Shown here: one piece after another, positions 22,631 through 30,999 of the stretch
How the letters are laid out: each line of letters starts with the position of its first letter
How positions within the stretch are numbered: the stretch's first letter is position 1
Source of the DNA: Streptomyces genisteinicus
GTDB taxonomy: Bacteria; Actinomycetota; Actinomycetes; Streptomycetales; Streptomycetaceae
Direction: 5' to 3'
Assembly: GCF_014489615.1 (NCBI RefSeq)
Contig: NZ_CP060825.1
Location: 2,891,501 to 2,955,500, forward strand
Length of the DNA: 64,000 nt
Translations under genes and position numbers: made by a program
Notes under the pieces: generated by a model
Seen by the model: only the letters and a program-made list of their open reading frames with translations
Databases searched by the model: none
What the model was told of the DNA's origin: nothing

Positions 22631-23650
22631 TCACCCCTCGCCCGGTACGGGAACCGGCACGGCGTGCGCGAAACCGCCGTCCACCATCAGATTCGCCACG
22701 GTCTCCAGCTCCGGCGGATTGCCCGCCAGCCGCTGCAGGAAGGCGTCGAAGTCCCCGCCGCACGGCAGCAGCAACCGCTCCACCCGGTCCTGGACACTCC
22801 AGCCGTCCCGGTCACGGGCGTCGTCGTACGCGCAGAACCACACCGAACCGACGTCCGCACCCCGCACCTTCACCGCCAGGATCCCGCCCTGGGCGAACGC
22901 GACACCCAGATAGTCCTTGGTGAGATGGTCACGCAGACACTTGTTCACGTACACCAGGTCGTTGACCGCGGCCTCGTCCCGCACCGTGAAGAACGGCTGG
23001 TCCACCAGGATCCCCAGCTCGGCGTCGAGCGCCGCACCCACCGGCGCACACCCGCCCGCCGCCTTCAGGAAGGTCCGGTACGCACCCGGCAACCGGTACC
23101 CCAGGTCCTCCTCCACACCCAGCAGCTGCTGCTCCGTGACCGCCACCGCATGACGCGGCAGCCGGAAATGCGGCGGCCGGGTCTCCTGCAGCGGACGCGT
23201 GCCCCGCTTCGACTGGTCCACCGGAGCCGTCGCCAGCCCACCGTGATGACGCAGCAGCGCCTTCACCTCGACCGGCACCAGCTCCAGCCGCCTCGTCCCG
23301 GGCACGTGGTGCCAGGTCCAGCCGTGCGGAGTCGCCACCGCCGGCACCGTGTCCCACAGAGGATGGCCTTCCGCGTGCAGGGCCGCGTTCGCCGACACGT
23401 AGTCGGTCAACCGCAGCTCGTCCACACCGAAACCCTCCGGCGGCTCCGCGATCTCCGCCGCCGCACGCGCGTACGGAGAGAAGTCCGGGAACCCCGAATC
23501 GTCCATCCGCACACCCCGCGGATGGCGAGCGGCCCTCACCGGATCCGGAAAGTGCACGAGCTGCCCGGCGTAGGCCGCGTTCGGTGGCGCGGCACCCGCG
23601 CCGGCCCCGGGGCCCGTGGCTGCCCCCAGGCCCTGCCGACCTGTCGTCAT
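22631..23650 (-). CDS. WHH-type HNH nuclease fused to SUKH (SMI1/KNR4) domain
   Basis: A 339-aa protein without a secretion signal. Residues 50-145 look like the WHH class of HNH/EndoVII toxin nucleases: GFPDFSPYA, then GWTWHHVPGTRRLELVPVEV with W113-H114-H115, ending RHHGG at 134-138. Residues about 173-330 form a SUKH domain, with VTEQQLLGVEEDLGYRLPGAYRTFLKAAGG and the later acidic SVWFCAYDDARDRDGW segment. SUKH proteins are known immunity factors for such nucleases, so toxin-like and immunity-like parts appear joined in one chain. It is first in a two-gene operon and divergent from the free deaminase. Confidence 0.78.
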   Translation of the reverse strand: MTTGRQGLGAATGPGAGAGAAPPNAAYAGQLVHFPDPVRAARHPRGVRMDDSGFPDFSPYARAAAEIAEPPEGFGVDELRLTDYVSANAALHAEGHPLWDTVPAVATPHGWTWHHVPGTRRLELVPVEVKALLRHHGGLATAPVDQSKRGTRPLQETRPPHFRLPRHAVAVTEQQLLGVEEDLGYRLPGAYRTFLKAAGGCAPVGAALDAELGILVDQPFFTVRDEAAVNDLVYVNKCLRDHLTKDYLGVAFAQGGILAVKVRGADVGSVWFCAYDDARDRDGWSVQDRVERLLLPCGGDFDAFLQRLAGNPPELETVANLMVDGGFAHAVPVPVPGEG

Positions 23651-23872
23651 GGCGTTTTGCCCCCTGTGGCGTCTGGCTGGTTCGACACAGCCTATGCGCT
23701 ACGGCAAGAGCGGCCCCTGCCACTCCTTTTCCGTAACGAACAGTCACTTTCGAGTGACCCAACGCCCACCTGGCGACACGTTTCAGCGACCCAGCTTCCC
23801 CACCCGCCGTCCCATTTGGCAGGCTGTTCCCTCGCATCCTCGGGGGAGTGCACGGAGGGGACCGACAGAACC

Positions 23873-24379
23873 ATGCACACAGCGCAACCAAGTTCGTCAC
23901 CCGGCACCACCGGCGATCCACGCCTCAGCTGGAGCAGCGACGAGCCCGCACGCCCGCCCACCCTGCTCCACCGCCGCGACGGCATCCTGCCCGCCGTCGC
24001 CGCCGCGCTCTCCGTCCGCGGAGAGACCCTGACCGGAACCGCGGGCAAGGGCGACCGCCCACCGCTGCTCCACCCACTCGTCCAGGACTTCCTCGACACC
24101 CTCACCAGCGGCCAGCGCGAACGCTTCACCGGCCGCTGCCCCGAAGCCATCCTCATCTCCCGCCACCTCACCGCCACCGAGTCCCAGCGCTCCCGCCGCG
24201 CCCAGCGCAAACCGCTCACCCACGGCGAAGCCCGCCGCTCCCTCAAGCACGCCAAACTCACCGCCCGCCGCATCCGCGAGGACGGCGACCCCCTGCACGG
24301 CGCCTACGCCCCGCCCTGCCGCTCCTGCACCGCCATGCTCGACCACTTCGGCGTGCGCCCCGTCGACCCCACCGGCTGA
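23873..24379 (+). CDS. Stand-alone YwqJ-like deaminase
   Basis: A 168-aa protein with no signal peptide. Both zinc-deaminase motifs are visible: CPE at 89-91 and PCRSC at 148-152. The fragment ILISRHLTATESQRSRR between them is typical of YwqJ-family nucleic-acid or nucleotide deaminases known from polymorphic toxins. GGAGGGG lies 12 bases before the ATG, a rather long spacing. It is followed after 65 bp by the SUKH-3 gene, the expected immunity partner. Other YwqJ deaminases sit at the C-terminus of large secreted proteins, so a free copy is unusual. Catalytic activity is inferred. Confidence 0.78.
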   Translation: MHTAQPSSSPGTTGDPRLSWSSDEPARPPTLLHRRDGILPAVAAALSVRGETLTGTAGKGDRPPLLHPLVQDFLDTLTSGQRERFTGRCPEAILISRHLTATESQRSRRAQRKPLTHGEARRSLKHAKLTARRIREDGDPLHGAYAPPCRSCTAMLDHFGVRPVDPTG

Positions 24380-24444
24380 CGCCCGACCGCCCGCCCCGCA
24401 GAACGCCCGGCGAACGCCCGACAGAACGGCTGACCTCCACACCG

Positions 24445-24936
24445 ATGCCCGACCACCTGAGCACCACCCGCTTCCCCGTCGCCGTCGACGCCGCACTCCG
24501 CGAAGCCGGCTGGCAACCGGGCCGCTGGGACATCAAGCAGGCCGAGCACTGGGCCGACACCCTCCGCGCCCACGCCTCCCCCGCCGGCCACCGGCACAGC
24601 GTCTTCCCCGCCGTCGTCGAAGCCTGGGCCGAATTCGGCGGGCTGACCCTCGTCCCGCCCGGACCCGGCCGCCAGTACACCCCCGCACCGGTCCACTTCG
24701 ACCCCCTCGCGGGACTCCACCTCGCCCGCACCCTGGCCGACCTCGGCCGCGCCCTGGAGACCGAGGTCTCCCCCCTCGGCACGGAAGGCGACCAGCAGGC
24801 CGTCCTCGCCATGGACATCGACGGCCGCGTCTACAGCATCGACCACACCGGTGACTGGTACCTCGGCCCCGACATCGACCACGCCCTGGCCACCCTGGTC
24901 ACCGGCGTCCAGCCCGCCCGCCTCACCACCGGCTGA
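24445..24936 (+). CDS. SUKH-3 domain protein, putative immunity protein
   Basis: A 163-aa protein that looks like a single SUKH-3 domain: FPVAVDAALREAGWQPGRW at 9-27, AWAEFGGLTLVPPGPG in the middle, then AMDIDGRVYSIDHTGDWYLG near the C-terminus. SUKH proteins neutralise nuclease or deaminase toxins by direct binding; here the neighbour is the YwqJ-like deaminase upstream. Cytosolic, no membrane segment. The pairing is inferred from position. Confidence 0.85.
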   Translation: MPDHLSTTRFPVAVDAALREAGWQPGRWDIKQAEHWADTLRAHASPAGHRHSVFPAVVEAWAEFGGLTLVPPGPGRQYTPAPVHFDPLAGLHLARTLADLGRALETEVSPLGTEGDQQAVLAMDIDGRVYSIDHTGDWYLGPDIDHALATLVTGVQPARLTTG

Positions 24937-25011
24937 CCGCCCGGCCGACCACCCCGCAGCCGGGCCCCGGCCCGGCCCCCGCCCCAGACCGCCCGGACCC
25001 CGGACCCCGCC

Positions 25012-26322
25012 TCAGGCCGCCCGCGCCCCGTCCGGCAGCACCGCCGACACCCGGAAACCCCCCGCATCCGTCGCACCGGAGACGAACACCCCGCCCAGCG
25101 CCGTCACCCGCTCCCGCATCCCCACCAGCCCGTTCCCCCCGCTCGGCAGCACCGGCGCCGCCGTACCCGCCGCATCCGGCGCCCCGTTCTCCACCTGCAT
25201 CGCCACCTCGGCCTCACGATGCGCGAGCCGAACCCGCACCTTCGCCCCCGCCGCATGCTTGTGGACGTTGGTCAACGCCTCCTGCACCACCCGGTACGCG
25301 GTCTGCTCCACCTCCGGCGCATACCCCCGCGCCTCCCCCTGCACCGAGAACTCCACCACCATCCCCGCCTGCCGCGACTGCCCCACCAACGCCTCGATGT
25401 CCGCCAGACACGGCCCGTCCCCCGCCGCAGCCGCCGCGGCCGCCGCCGCCGCACCCACCGCCGCCAACGGCACCGGCTTCACCCGGGGCACCTGCGCCGC
25501 CCCGCTCTCCCGCAGCACCCCCAGCATCTCCCGCAGCTCCGTCAGCGCCTGCCGGCCCATGTCCCCCACCAGCGCCGCGTTCTTCACCGCCTTCTGCGGA
25601 TCCTTGAGCGCCACCGCCTGCAACGCCGCCGCGTGCACCACCATCAGACTCACCCGGTGCGCCACCACGTCGTGCATCTCCCGCGCGATCCGCGTCCGCT
25701 CCTCCTGACGCGCCCACTGCGCCCGCTGCTCCGCCCGGTCCGCCAGCAGCGACAACTCCTGCTCCAGACTGTCCGCCCGCTCCCGCAGACTCTCCATCAG
25801 CCGGCGCCGCGCCCCTATGTACAGCCCCAGCAGCACCGGCGGAGCCGTCAGCCCCAGCGACAGGAACACCGCCGTCACCGGCTCGTACCAGGCCCCGTAA
25901 TCCGCCGCCTGCACATCCTGACGGACCCGCACGAACGTCACGATGAACGTCGCCGCCAGCGACATCCCCGCCAGCGTCGCCATGATCCGCCGCGGCACCT
26001 CCGACGCCGCCAGCGTGTACAGGCCGACCAGGGCCATCAGATAGCCCATCTCCGCCGGGGTCGTCGCCACCGACACCAGCACCACCGCGATCGGCCACCG
26101 CCGCCGCAGCACCAGCACCGACCCCACGGCCAGCCCGAACAGCACCCCGAACGGCACCGGCAGCCCGGCCTGCTCCGCGAAACCGACCCCCTCGGCCGCG
26201 CACTCCAGGGCCGACGCCGCCGCCAGCCCCACATCCAGCACGGCGCTGCGCCGCCGCCCCCACCACAGCCACGCCCGGGCGGTCGGGCCCGTGGCGTGCT
26301 GCTCTGCCCCCGTTGCGGTCAT
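25012..26322 (-). CDS. Orphan sensor histidine kinase (HisKA_3 type)
   Basis: A 436-aa membrane kinase. Hydrophobic helices fill about residues 25-170. A coiled-coil linker follows (ERADSLEQELSLLADRAEQR), then the phospho-acceptor helix REMHDVVAHRVSLMV with His217. The ATPase domain carries AYRVVQEALTNVHKHA (N box) and GGNGLVGMRERVTALGG (G boxes). An unusual poly-Ala run lies near residues 288-300 between the two catalytic parts. Kinases of this class normally pair with a LuxR-type response regulator next door; none is adjacent, so it may signal to a distant partner. GGAGG lies just before the ATG. Confidence 0.9.
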   Translation of the reverse strand: MTATGAEQHATGPTARAWLWWGRRRSAVLDVGLAAASALECAAEGVGFAEQAGLPVPFGVLFGLAVGSVLVLRRRWPIAVVLVSVATTPAEMGYLMALVGLYTLAASEVPRRIMATLAGMSLAATFIVTFVRVRQDVQAADYGAWYEPVTAVFLSLGLTAPPVLLGLYIGARRRLMESLRERADSLEQELSLLADRAEQRAQWARQEERTRIAREMHDVVAHRVSLMVVHAAALQAVALKDPQKAVKNAALVGDMGRQALTELREMLGVLRESGAAQVPRVKPVPLAAVGAAAAAAAAAAGDGPCLADIEALVGQSRQAGMVVEFSVQGEARGYAPEVEQTAYRVVQEALTNVHKHAAGAKVRVRLAHREAEVAMQVENGAPDAAGTAAPVLPSGGNGLVGMRERVTALGGVFVSGATDAGGFRVSAVLPDGARAA

Positions 26323-26476
26323 GCCCTCCAGACTACGGGCGGGCGCTCGGCAATTCCCCGGAGTAAAGGAGCACGCGAGTTGTCCTCGTCCGCCCCGAAT
26401 GCACCCGAAACACTCGAACTGGTGAATCGCTCAGGAATTCGACCCGGACCCTTTCATTCCGGGTGAGCATCGACCC

Positions 26477-27367
26477 ATGAGCCACCGGCACCAAACCACC
26501 CCCGACACCCGCACCGACGACTTCGAGGAACTCCGCACCCAGGCCGTCGCCCTCCGCCGCGAGGGCCTCAGCCTCCGCCAGATCCGCGGCCGCCTCCGCG
26601 TCCACAACCACGACCTCCTCCACCGCCTCCTCAAGGGCGAGCCCCCGCCCGCCTGGACCAGGCGCCCCAACGCCAAGGACGACCTCCGCGCCCGCGCCCG
26701 CGAACTCCGCCTCGCCGGCCTGACCTACGACCGCATCCAGCTCGAACTCGGCTGCTCCAAGAGCTCCATCTCCCTGTGGGTCCGCGACCTCCCGAAGCCG
26801 GAGCGCCGCGAGCCCGCGGAGCAGGCCCGCCTCGCCGCCCGCAAACGCTGGGCACACGAACTGGAGGTCCGCGACCGCGACCGCCGCAGGACCAAGGCCG
26901 CCGCCCGCGCGGAGATCGGCGAGCTGACCGACCGGGAGCTCTTCCTCGTGGGGGTGGGGCTGTACTGGGCGGAGGGAGCGAAGGACAAGCCCTACGCCCG
27001 CAGGGAGAACGTGATCTTCTGCAACACCGATCCCGGCATGATCACGATGTATCTCGCATGGCTCGATCTGCTCGGGGTGGAGCGCGCACACATGAGGTAC
27101 CGGGTGATGATCCACGAGACGGCGGATGTCGAAGCAGCCGAGAAGCACTGGGCGGAAGTCGTCGGCGCGGACAGATCCGCCTTCGGGAAAACCACGTTGA
27201 AGAAGCACAACCCCAAGACCGTCCGCAAGAATGTCGGGGAGCACTACCGGGGGTGCCTCGTGGTCGGCGTCGTGAAGAGTGCCGAGCTATACCGTCGCAT
27301 CGAGGGCTGGTGGTGCGGCATAGTAGGGGAGGCTCGGCGGACCGCCTCTGGGGAGACGGACCGCTGA
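26477..27367 (+). CDS. HTH protein with LAGLIDADG-like C-terminal motif
   Basis: A 296-aa protein of unknown function. Two helix-turn-helix-like segments are visible at about 18-50 and 70-103 (LRLAGLTYDRIQLELGCS, then SISLWVRDL). A basic linker leads to LFLVGVGLYWAEGAKDK at 155-171 and VIFCNTDPGMITMYLAWLDLLGV, which resembles one LAGLIDADG motif with Glu in the catalytic-acid position. Rare codons (CTA, ATA, GTA) cluster in the last 25 codons, unlike its neighbours. It stops 7 bp before tRNA-Gln, which suggests past acquisition at a tRNA. No good Shine-Dalgarno precedes the ATG. A homing-endonuclease-derived regulator is one possibility. Confidence 0.7.
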   Translation: MSHRHQTTPDTRTDDFEELRTQAVALRREGLSLRQIRGRLRVHNHDLLHRLLKGEPPPAWTRRPNAKDDLRARARELRLAGLTYDRIQLELGCSKSSISLWVRDLPKPERREPAEQARLAARKRWAHELEVRDRDRRRTKAAARAEIGELTDRELFLVGVGLYWAEGAKDKPYARRENVIFCNTDPGMITMYLAWLDLLGVERAHMRYRVMIHETADVEAAEKHWAEVVGADRSAFGKTTLKKHNPKTVRKNVGEHYRGCLVVGVVKSAELYRRIEGWWCGIVGEARRTASGETDR

Positions 27368-27374
27368 CACGCGA

Positions 27375-27446
27375 TCCGCCGTGGTGTAAGTGGCAGCACT
27401 GGGTCTTTTGGTGTCCTCAGTCCGGGTTCGAGTCCTGGCGGCGGAG
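27375..27446 (+). tRNA. tRNA-Gln (UUG)
   Basis: Acceptor stem TCCGCCG (27375-27381) pairs with CGGCGGA (27439-27445), with discriminator G. The T arm is CCGGG-TTCGAGT-CCTGG (27422-27438). Anticodon TTG is at 27408-27410 in the loop TTTTGGT. The anticodon stem contains one apparent U-U mismatch and a G-U pair, and the variable loop is 4 nt. The 3' CCA is not encoded. A terminator hairpin follows. Confidence 0.82.
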
Positions 27447-27460
27447 CTTCGGCGACTTAT

Positions 27461-27503
27461 CGGGCGCGGGTCCTGACCTCACGGTCAGGACCCGCGCCCG
27501 TTT
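27461..27503 (+). terminator. Rho-independent terminator after tRNA-Gln
   Basis: Perfect 18-bp stem (27461-27478 with 27483-27500), 4-nt loop, followed by TTT. Confidence 0.85.
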
Positions 27504-27564
27504 CCGCTCCGAAACCCCCCGGTATCCTTCGGGTGTCCACCACCCGAAGCCGAAGGGCATTTCC

Positions 27565-29013
27565 GTGAGCGCCAATCGCCCGGCAGCCGTCGTCGTTCTT
27601 GCAGCGGGTGAGGGCACCCGCATGAAGTCGAAGACCCCCAAAGTCCTGCATGAGATCTCCGGGCGTTCGCTCGTGGGACACGTCGTCTCGGCGGCGCGCG
27701 AGCTGGAGCCCGAGCAGCTCGTCGTGGTCGTGGGCCACGCCCGCGAGCAGGTGGAGGCCCACCTCGCCGACCGGTACGCCGGGACACGGACCGCCTTCCA
27801 GGCGGAGCAGAACGGCACCGGCCACGCCGTGCGCATGGGCCTGGAGGAGCTGGGCGGGGCGCCGGCCGGCACGGTGATCGTGGTCTGCGGCGACACCCCG
27901 CTGCTGACGGGGGCGACGCTCGCCGCGCTCGCCGCCACCCACGGGGCCGACGGCAACGCGGTGACGGTGCTGACGGCCGAGGTCCCGGACTCCACGGGTT
28001 ACGGGCGGATCGTGCGCGACGCCGCCACCGGCGCGGTGACGGCGATCGTCGAGCACAAGGACGCGTCGGACGAGCAGCGGGCGATCCGGGAGATCAACTC
28101 GGGTGTGTTCGCGTTCGACGGTGCGCTGCTCGGCGATGCGCTGAAGCAGGTGCGGACGGACAACAGCCAGGGCGAGGAGTATCTGACGGACGTGCTCGGG
28201 ATCCTGCGCGAGGCGGGTCACCGGGTGGGTGCGTCGGTGGCCGGGGATCACCGGGAGATCCTGGGCATCAACAACCGTCTTCAGCTCTCCGAGGCGCGGC
28301 GGCTGCTGAATCAGCGGCTGCTGGAGCAGGCGATGCTGTCGGGCGTGACGGTGGTGGACCCGGCATCGGTCGTCGTGGACGTGACCGTGACGTTCGAGCC
28401 GGACGCGGTGGTGCATCCGGGGACGCAGCTGCTGGGTGCGACGCATGTCGGCGAGGGTGCCGAGGTCGGTCCGAACACGCGGCTGACGGACACGGTGGTC
28501 GGTGCGGGCGCGCGGGTGGACAACACGGTGGCGTACTCGTCCGAGGTGGGTGAGGGCGCGTCGGTGGGTCCGTTCGCGTATCTGCGTCCGGGGACGCGGC
28601 TGGGTGCCAAGGGCAAGATCGGCACGTATGTCGAGACGAAGAACGCCGTGATCGGTGAGGGTACGAAGGTGCCGCATCTGTCGTATGTGGGCGATGCGAC
28701 GATCGGCGACTACTCGAACATCGGCGCGGCGAGCGTGTTCGTGAACTATGACGGCGAGAAGAAGCACCACACGACGATCGGGTCGCACTGCCGTACGGGT
28801 TCGGACAACATGTTTGTGGCTCCTGTCACTGTCGGGGACGGTGCCTACACCGCCGCCGGGTCCGTGATCACGAAGGACGTGCCGGCCGGCTCACTGGCCG
28901 TCGCCCGGGGCCAGCAGCGGAATATCGAGGGTTGGGTGGCGCGCAAGCGGCCCGGCAGCGCGGCTGCGCAGGCTGCCGCGGCGGCGACCGAGGACAACGT
29001 CGGCGAGAACTGA
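27565..29013 (+). CDS. glmU: Bifunctional GlmU (UDP-GlcNAc pyrophosphorylase / GlcN-1-P acetyltransferase)
   Basis: A 482-aa cytosolic enzyme making UDP-N-acetylglucosamine for peptidoglycan. The N-terminal uridylyltransferase has LAAGEGTRMKSKTPKVLHEI near the start, then QNGTGHAV and CGDTPLL. The C-terminal half is a left-handed beta-helix acetyltransferase with hexapeptide repeats (TVVGAGARVDN, GPFAYLRPGT) and the motif NYDGEKKHHTTIGSHCRTGSD. The GTG start has GAAGG upstream. It is followed by prs after a 127-bp gap, the usual actinobacterial order. Confidence 0.97.
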   Translation: MSANRPAAVVVLAAGEGTRMKSKTPKVLHEISGRSLVGHVVSAARELEPEQLVVVVGHAREQVEAHLADRYAGTRTAFQAEQNGTGHAVRMGLEELGGAPAGTVIVVCGDTPLLTGATLAALAATHGADGNAVTVLTAEVPDSTGYGRIVRDAATGAVTAIVEHKDASDEQRAIREINSGVFAFDGALLGDALKQVRTDNSQGEEYLTDVLGILREAGHRVGASVAGDHREILGINNRLQLSEARRLLNQRLLEQAMLSGVTVVDPASVVVDVTVTFEPDAVVHPGTQLLGATHVGEGAEVGPNTRLTDTVVGAGARVDNTVAYSSEVGEGASVGPFAYLRPGTRLGAKGKIGTYVETKNAVIGEGTKVPHLSYVGDATIGDYSNIGAASVFVNYDGEKKHHTTIGSHCRTGSDNMFVAPVTVGDGAYTAAGSVITKDVPAGSLAVARGQQRNIEGWVARKRPGSAAAQAAAAATEDNVGEN

Positions 29014-29140
29014 CCGGAAACAGGTGCGTCGAACTCGGCGTACCGTGATACGTGCACACAAATTCGGCTGGCTCGCGTCCGGGGTTCCCAGGTCTCCTGG
29101 GACCGTGGCGGCCAGAGAACACGTCTGAGGAGACAGTGCT

Positions 29141-30118
29141 GTGACCGGGATCAAGACGACCGGCGAGAAGAAGATGATGCTCTTCTCCGGCCGCGCCCAC
29201 CCCGAGCTTGCCGAGGAGGTCGCGCACCAGCTGGGTGTCGGCCTCGTCCCGACGAAGGCATTCGATTTCGCCAACGGTGAGATCTACGTCCGCTTCCAGG
29301 AGTCGGCGCGTGGCGCGGACTGCTTCCTGATGCAGAGCCACACGGCTCCCATCAACAAGTGGATCATGGAGCAGCTGATCATGATCGATGCTCTGAAGCG
29401 GGCCTCGGCCCGGAGCATCACCGTGATCATCCCGTCGTACGGCTACGCCCGGCAGGACAAGAAGCACCGCGGCCGCGAGCCGATCTCGGCCCGGCTGATC
29501 GCCGATCTGCTGAAGACGGCGGGTGCGCACCGCATCCTGACGGTGGACCTCCACACGGACCAGATCCAGGGCTTCTTCGACGGCCCGGTGGACCACCTGT
29601 CCGCGCTGCCGGTGCTGGCGGACTACGTGGGCGCGAAGGTGGACCGGGACAAGCTCACGATCGTGTCCCCCGACGCGGGCCGGGTGCGGGTGGCGGACCG
29701 CTGGTGCGACCGTCTGGACGCGCCGCTGGCGATCGTGCACAAGCGCCGTGACAAGGACGTCGCCAACCAGGTGACGGTCCACGAGGTCGTCGGTGAGGTC
29801 GAGGGCCGGGTGTGTGTGCTGGTGGACGACATGATCGACACCGGTGGCACGATCTGCGCCGCGGCGGACGCGCTGTTCGCCAATGGTGCGGAGGACGTCA
29901 TCGTGACGGCCACGCACGGCATCCTGTCGGGTCCGGCCGCCGACCGGCTGAAGAACTCGAAGGTGAGCGAGTTCGTGCTGACGAACACGCTGCCGACGCC
30001 GGGTGAGCTGGAGCTGGACAAGATCAAGGTGCTGTCGATGGCGCCGACGATCGCGCGTGCGGTGCGCGAGGTGTTCGAGGACGGTTCGGTGACGAGCCTC
30101 TTCGAGGAGGACAAGTAG
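29141..30118 (+). CDS. prs: Ribose-phosphate pyrophosphokinase
   Basis: A 325-aa enzyme making PRPP from ribose-5-phosphate and ATP for nucleotide, His and Trp synthesis. Signatures: FANGEIYVRFQES, the flexible-loop region YARQDKKHRGREPISARL, the signature VDLHTDQIQGFF, and the PRPP-binding loop VLVDDMIDTGGTI. GTG start with GAGGAGA nine bases upstream. A 16-bp hairpin terminator follows. Confidence 0.97.
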   Translation: MTGIKTTGEKKMMLFSGRAHPELAEEVAHQLGVGLVPTKAFDFANGEIYVRFQESARGADCFLMQSHTAPINKWIMEQLIMIDALKRASARSITVIIPSYGYARQDKKHRGREPISARLIADLLKTAGAHRILTVDLHTDQIQGFFDGPVDHLSALPVLADYVGAKVDRDKLTIVSPDAGRVRVADRWCDRLDAPLAIVHKRRDKDVANQVTVHEVVGEVEGRVCVLVDDMIDTGGTICAAADALFANGAEDVIVTATHGILSGPAADRLKNSKVSEFVLTNTLPTPGELELDKIKVLSMAPTIARAVREVFEDGSVTSLFEEDK

Positions 30119-30136
30119 GCGGCGCCGTACCGTCTT

Positions 30137-30175
30137 CGCGAGGGCCGTCCCGCCGTGTGCGGGGCGGCCCTCGCG
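30137..30175 (+). terminator. Terminator after prs
   Basis: 16-bp stem (30137-30152 with 30160-30175) containing one G-U pair, 7-nt loop, 19 bp after the prs stop. Confidence 0.7.
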
Positions 30176-30217
30176 CGTGCGGCGGACCGGGGCGGCCGTG
30201 GGGGTGCGGTGATCCAT

Positions 30218-30246
30218 TTGGGGCCCGGGGGGCCGCCGCGTAGACT
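30218..30246 (+). promoter_or_regulatory. Vegetative-type promoter of rplY
   Basis: TTGGGG (30218-30223), exactly 17 bp, then TAGACT (30241-30246). This implies a leader of roughly 120 nt before the rplY start. Confidence 0.55.
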
Positions 30247-30375
30247 GTCGAAGTTGCTCGGCGAGGGAGGCCGCACCGGTGGTGCGGCGGTCCGTTATCG
30301 ACGCGCTCTTCGTAGCAGGCCAGTCGTGGCCGGGTGACCGCCACCGTTCGTTTTTTCTGCTTACGAGGAGTGCAC

Positions 30376-30972
30376 ATGTCCGAGGTGAAGCTCGCCGCGT
30401 CGGTCCGTACCGAGTTCGGCAAGGGTGCTGCCCGCCGTGTCCGCCGCGAGGACAAGGTTCCCGGCGTTCTCTACGGTCACGGCACCGCGCCGGTCCACGT
30501 CACGCTGCCGGGTCACGAGCTGCTGCTGGCGCTGCGTACCCCGAACGTCCTGCTGTCGCTGGACATCGAGGGCACGAACGAGCTCGCGATCCCGAAGGCC
30601 GTGCAGCGCGACCCGCTGAAGGGCTTCATCGAGCACGTCGACCTGCTGCTGGTCAAGCGCGGCGAGAAGGTCAGCGTCGAGATCCCGGTCCTGACCGAGG
30701 GCGACCTGGCCCCCGGCGCGTTCCTGGTCGAGCACGTGCTGAACGCGCTGCCGGTCGAGGCCGAGGCCACCCACATCCCCGAGTCCGTCACGGTCTCCGT
30801 CGAGGGCCTGTCCGCCGGTGACTCCGTCCTGGCCAAGGACGTCAAGCTGCCCAAGGGCACCACGCTGACCGTCGAGGACGACGCCGTCGTCATCCAGGTG
30901 CTGGCCGCGCAGGCCGAGGAGCCGGCCGCCGAGGGCACCGAGGGCGAGGGCGAAGAGGCCGCCGAGGCCTGA
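30376..30972 (+). CDS. rplY: 50S ribosomal protein L25 (CTC/TL5 form)
   Basis: A 198-aa 5S-rRNA-binding protein. ATG 30376 is supported by GAGGAG seven bases upstream. The N-terminal L25 barrel spans residues 1-90 (VRTEFGKGAARRVRREDKVPGVLYG), followed by the TL5/CTC C-terminal beta domain and an acidic Glu/Ala tail. This is the long form associated with stress in many bacteria. Own promoter and terminators on both sides suggest independent transcription. Confidence 0.95.
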   Translation: MSEVKLAASVRTEFGKGAARRVRREDKVPGVLYGHGTAPVHVTLPGHELLLALRTPNVLLSLDIEGTNELAIPKAVQRDPLKGFIEHVDLLLVKRGEKVSVEIPVLTEGDLAPGAFLVEHVLNALPVEAEATHIPESVTVSVEGLSAGDSVLAKDVKLPKGTTLTVEDDAVVIQVLAAQAEEPAAEGTEGEGEEAAEA

Positions 30973-30999
30973 GCCGTAAGCTCTGCTCAAGGCTTTTCA

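Noticed and set aside
26477..27446. Intact integrative element at tRNA-Gln
   Set aside because: No integrase, no excisionase and no direct repeat of the tRNA 3' end seen within the window.
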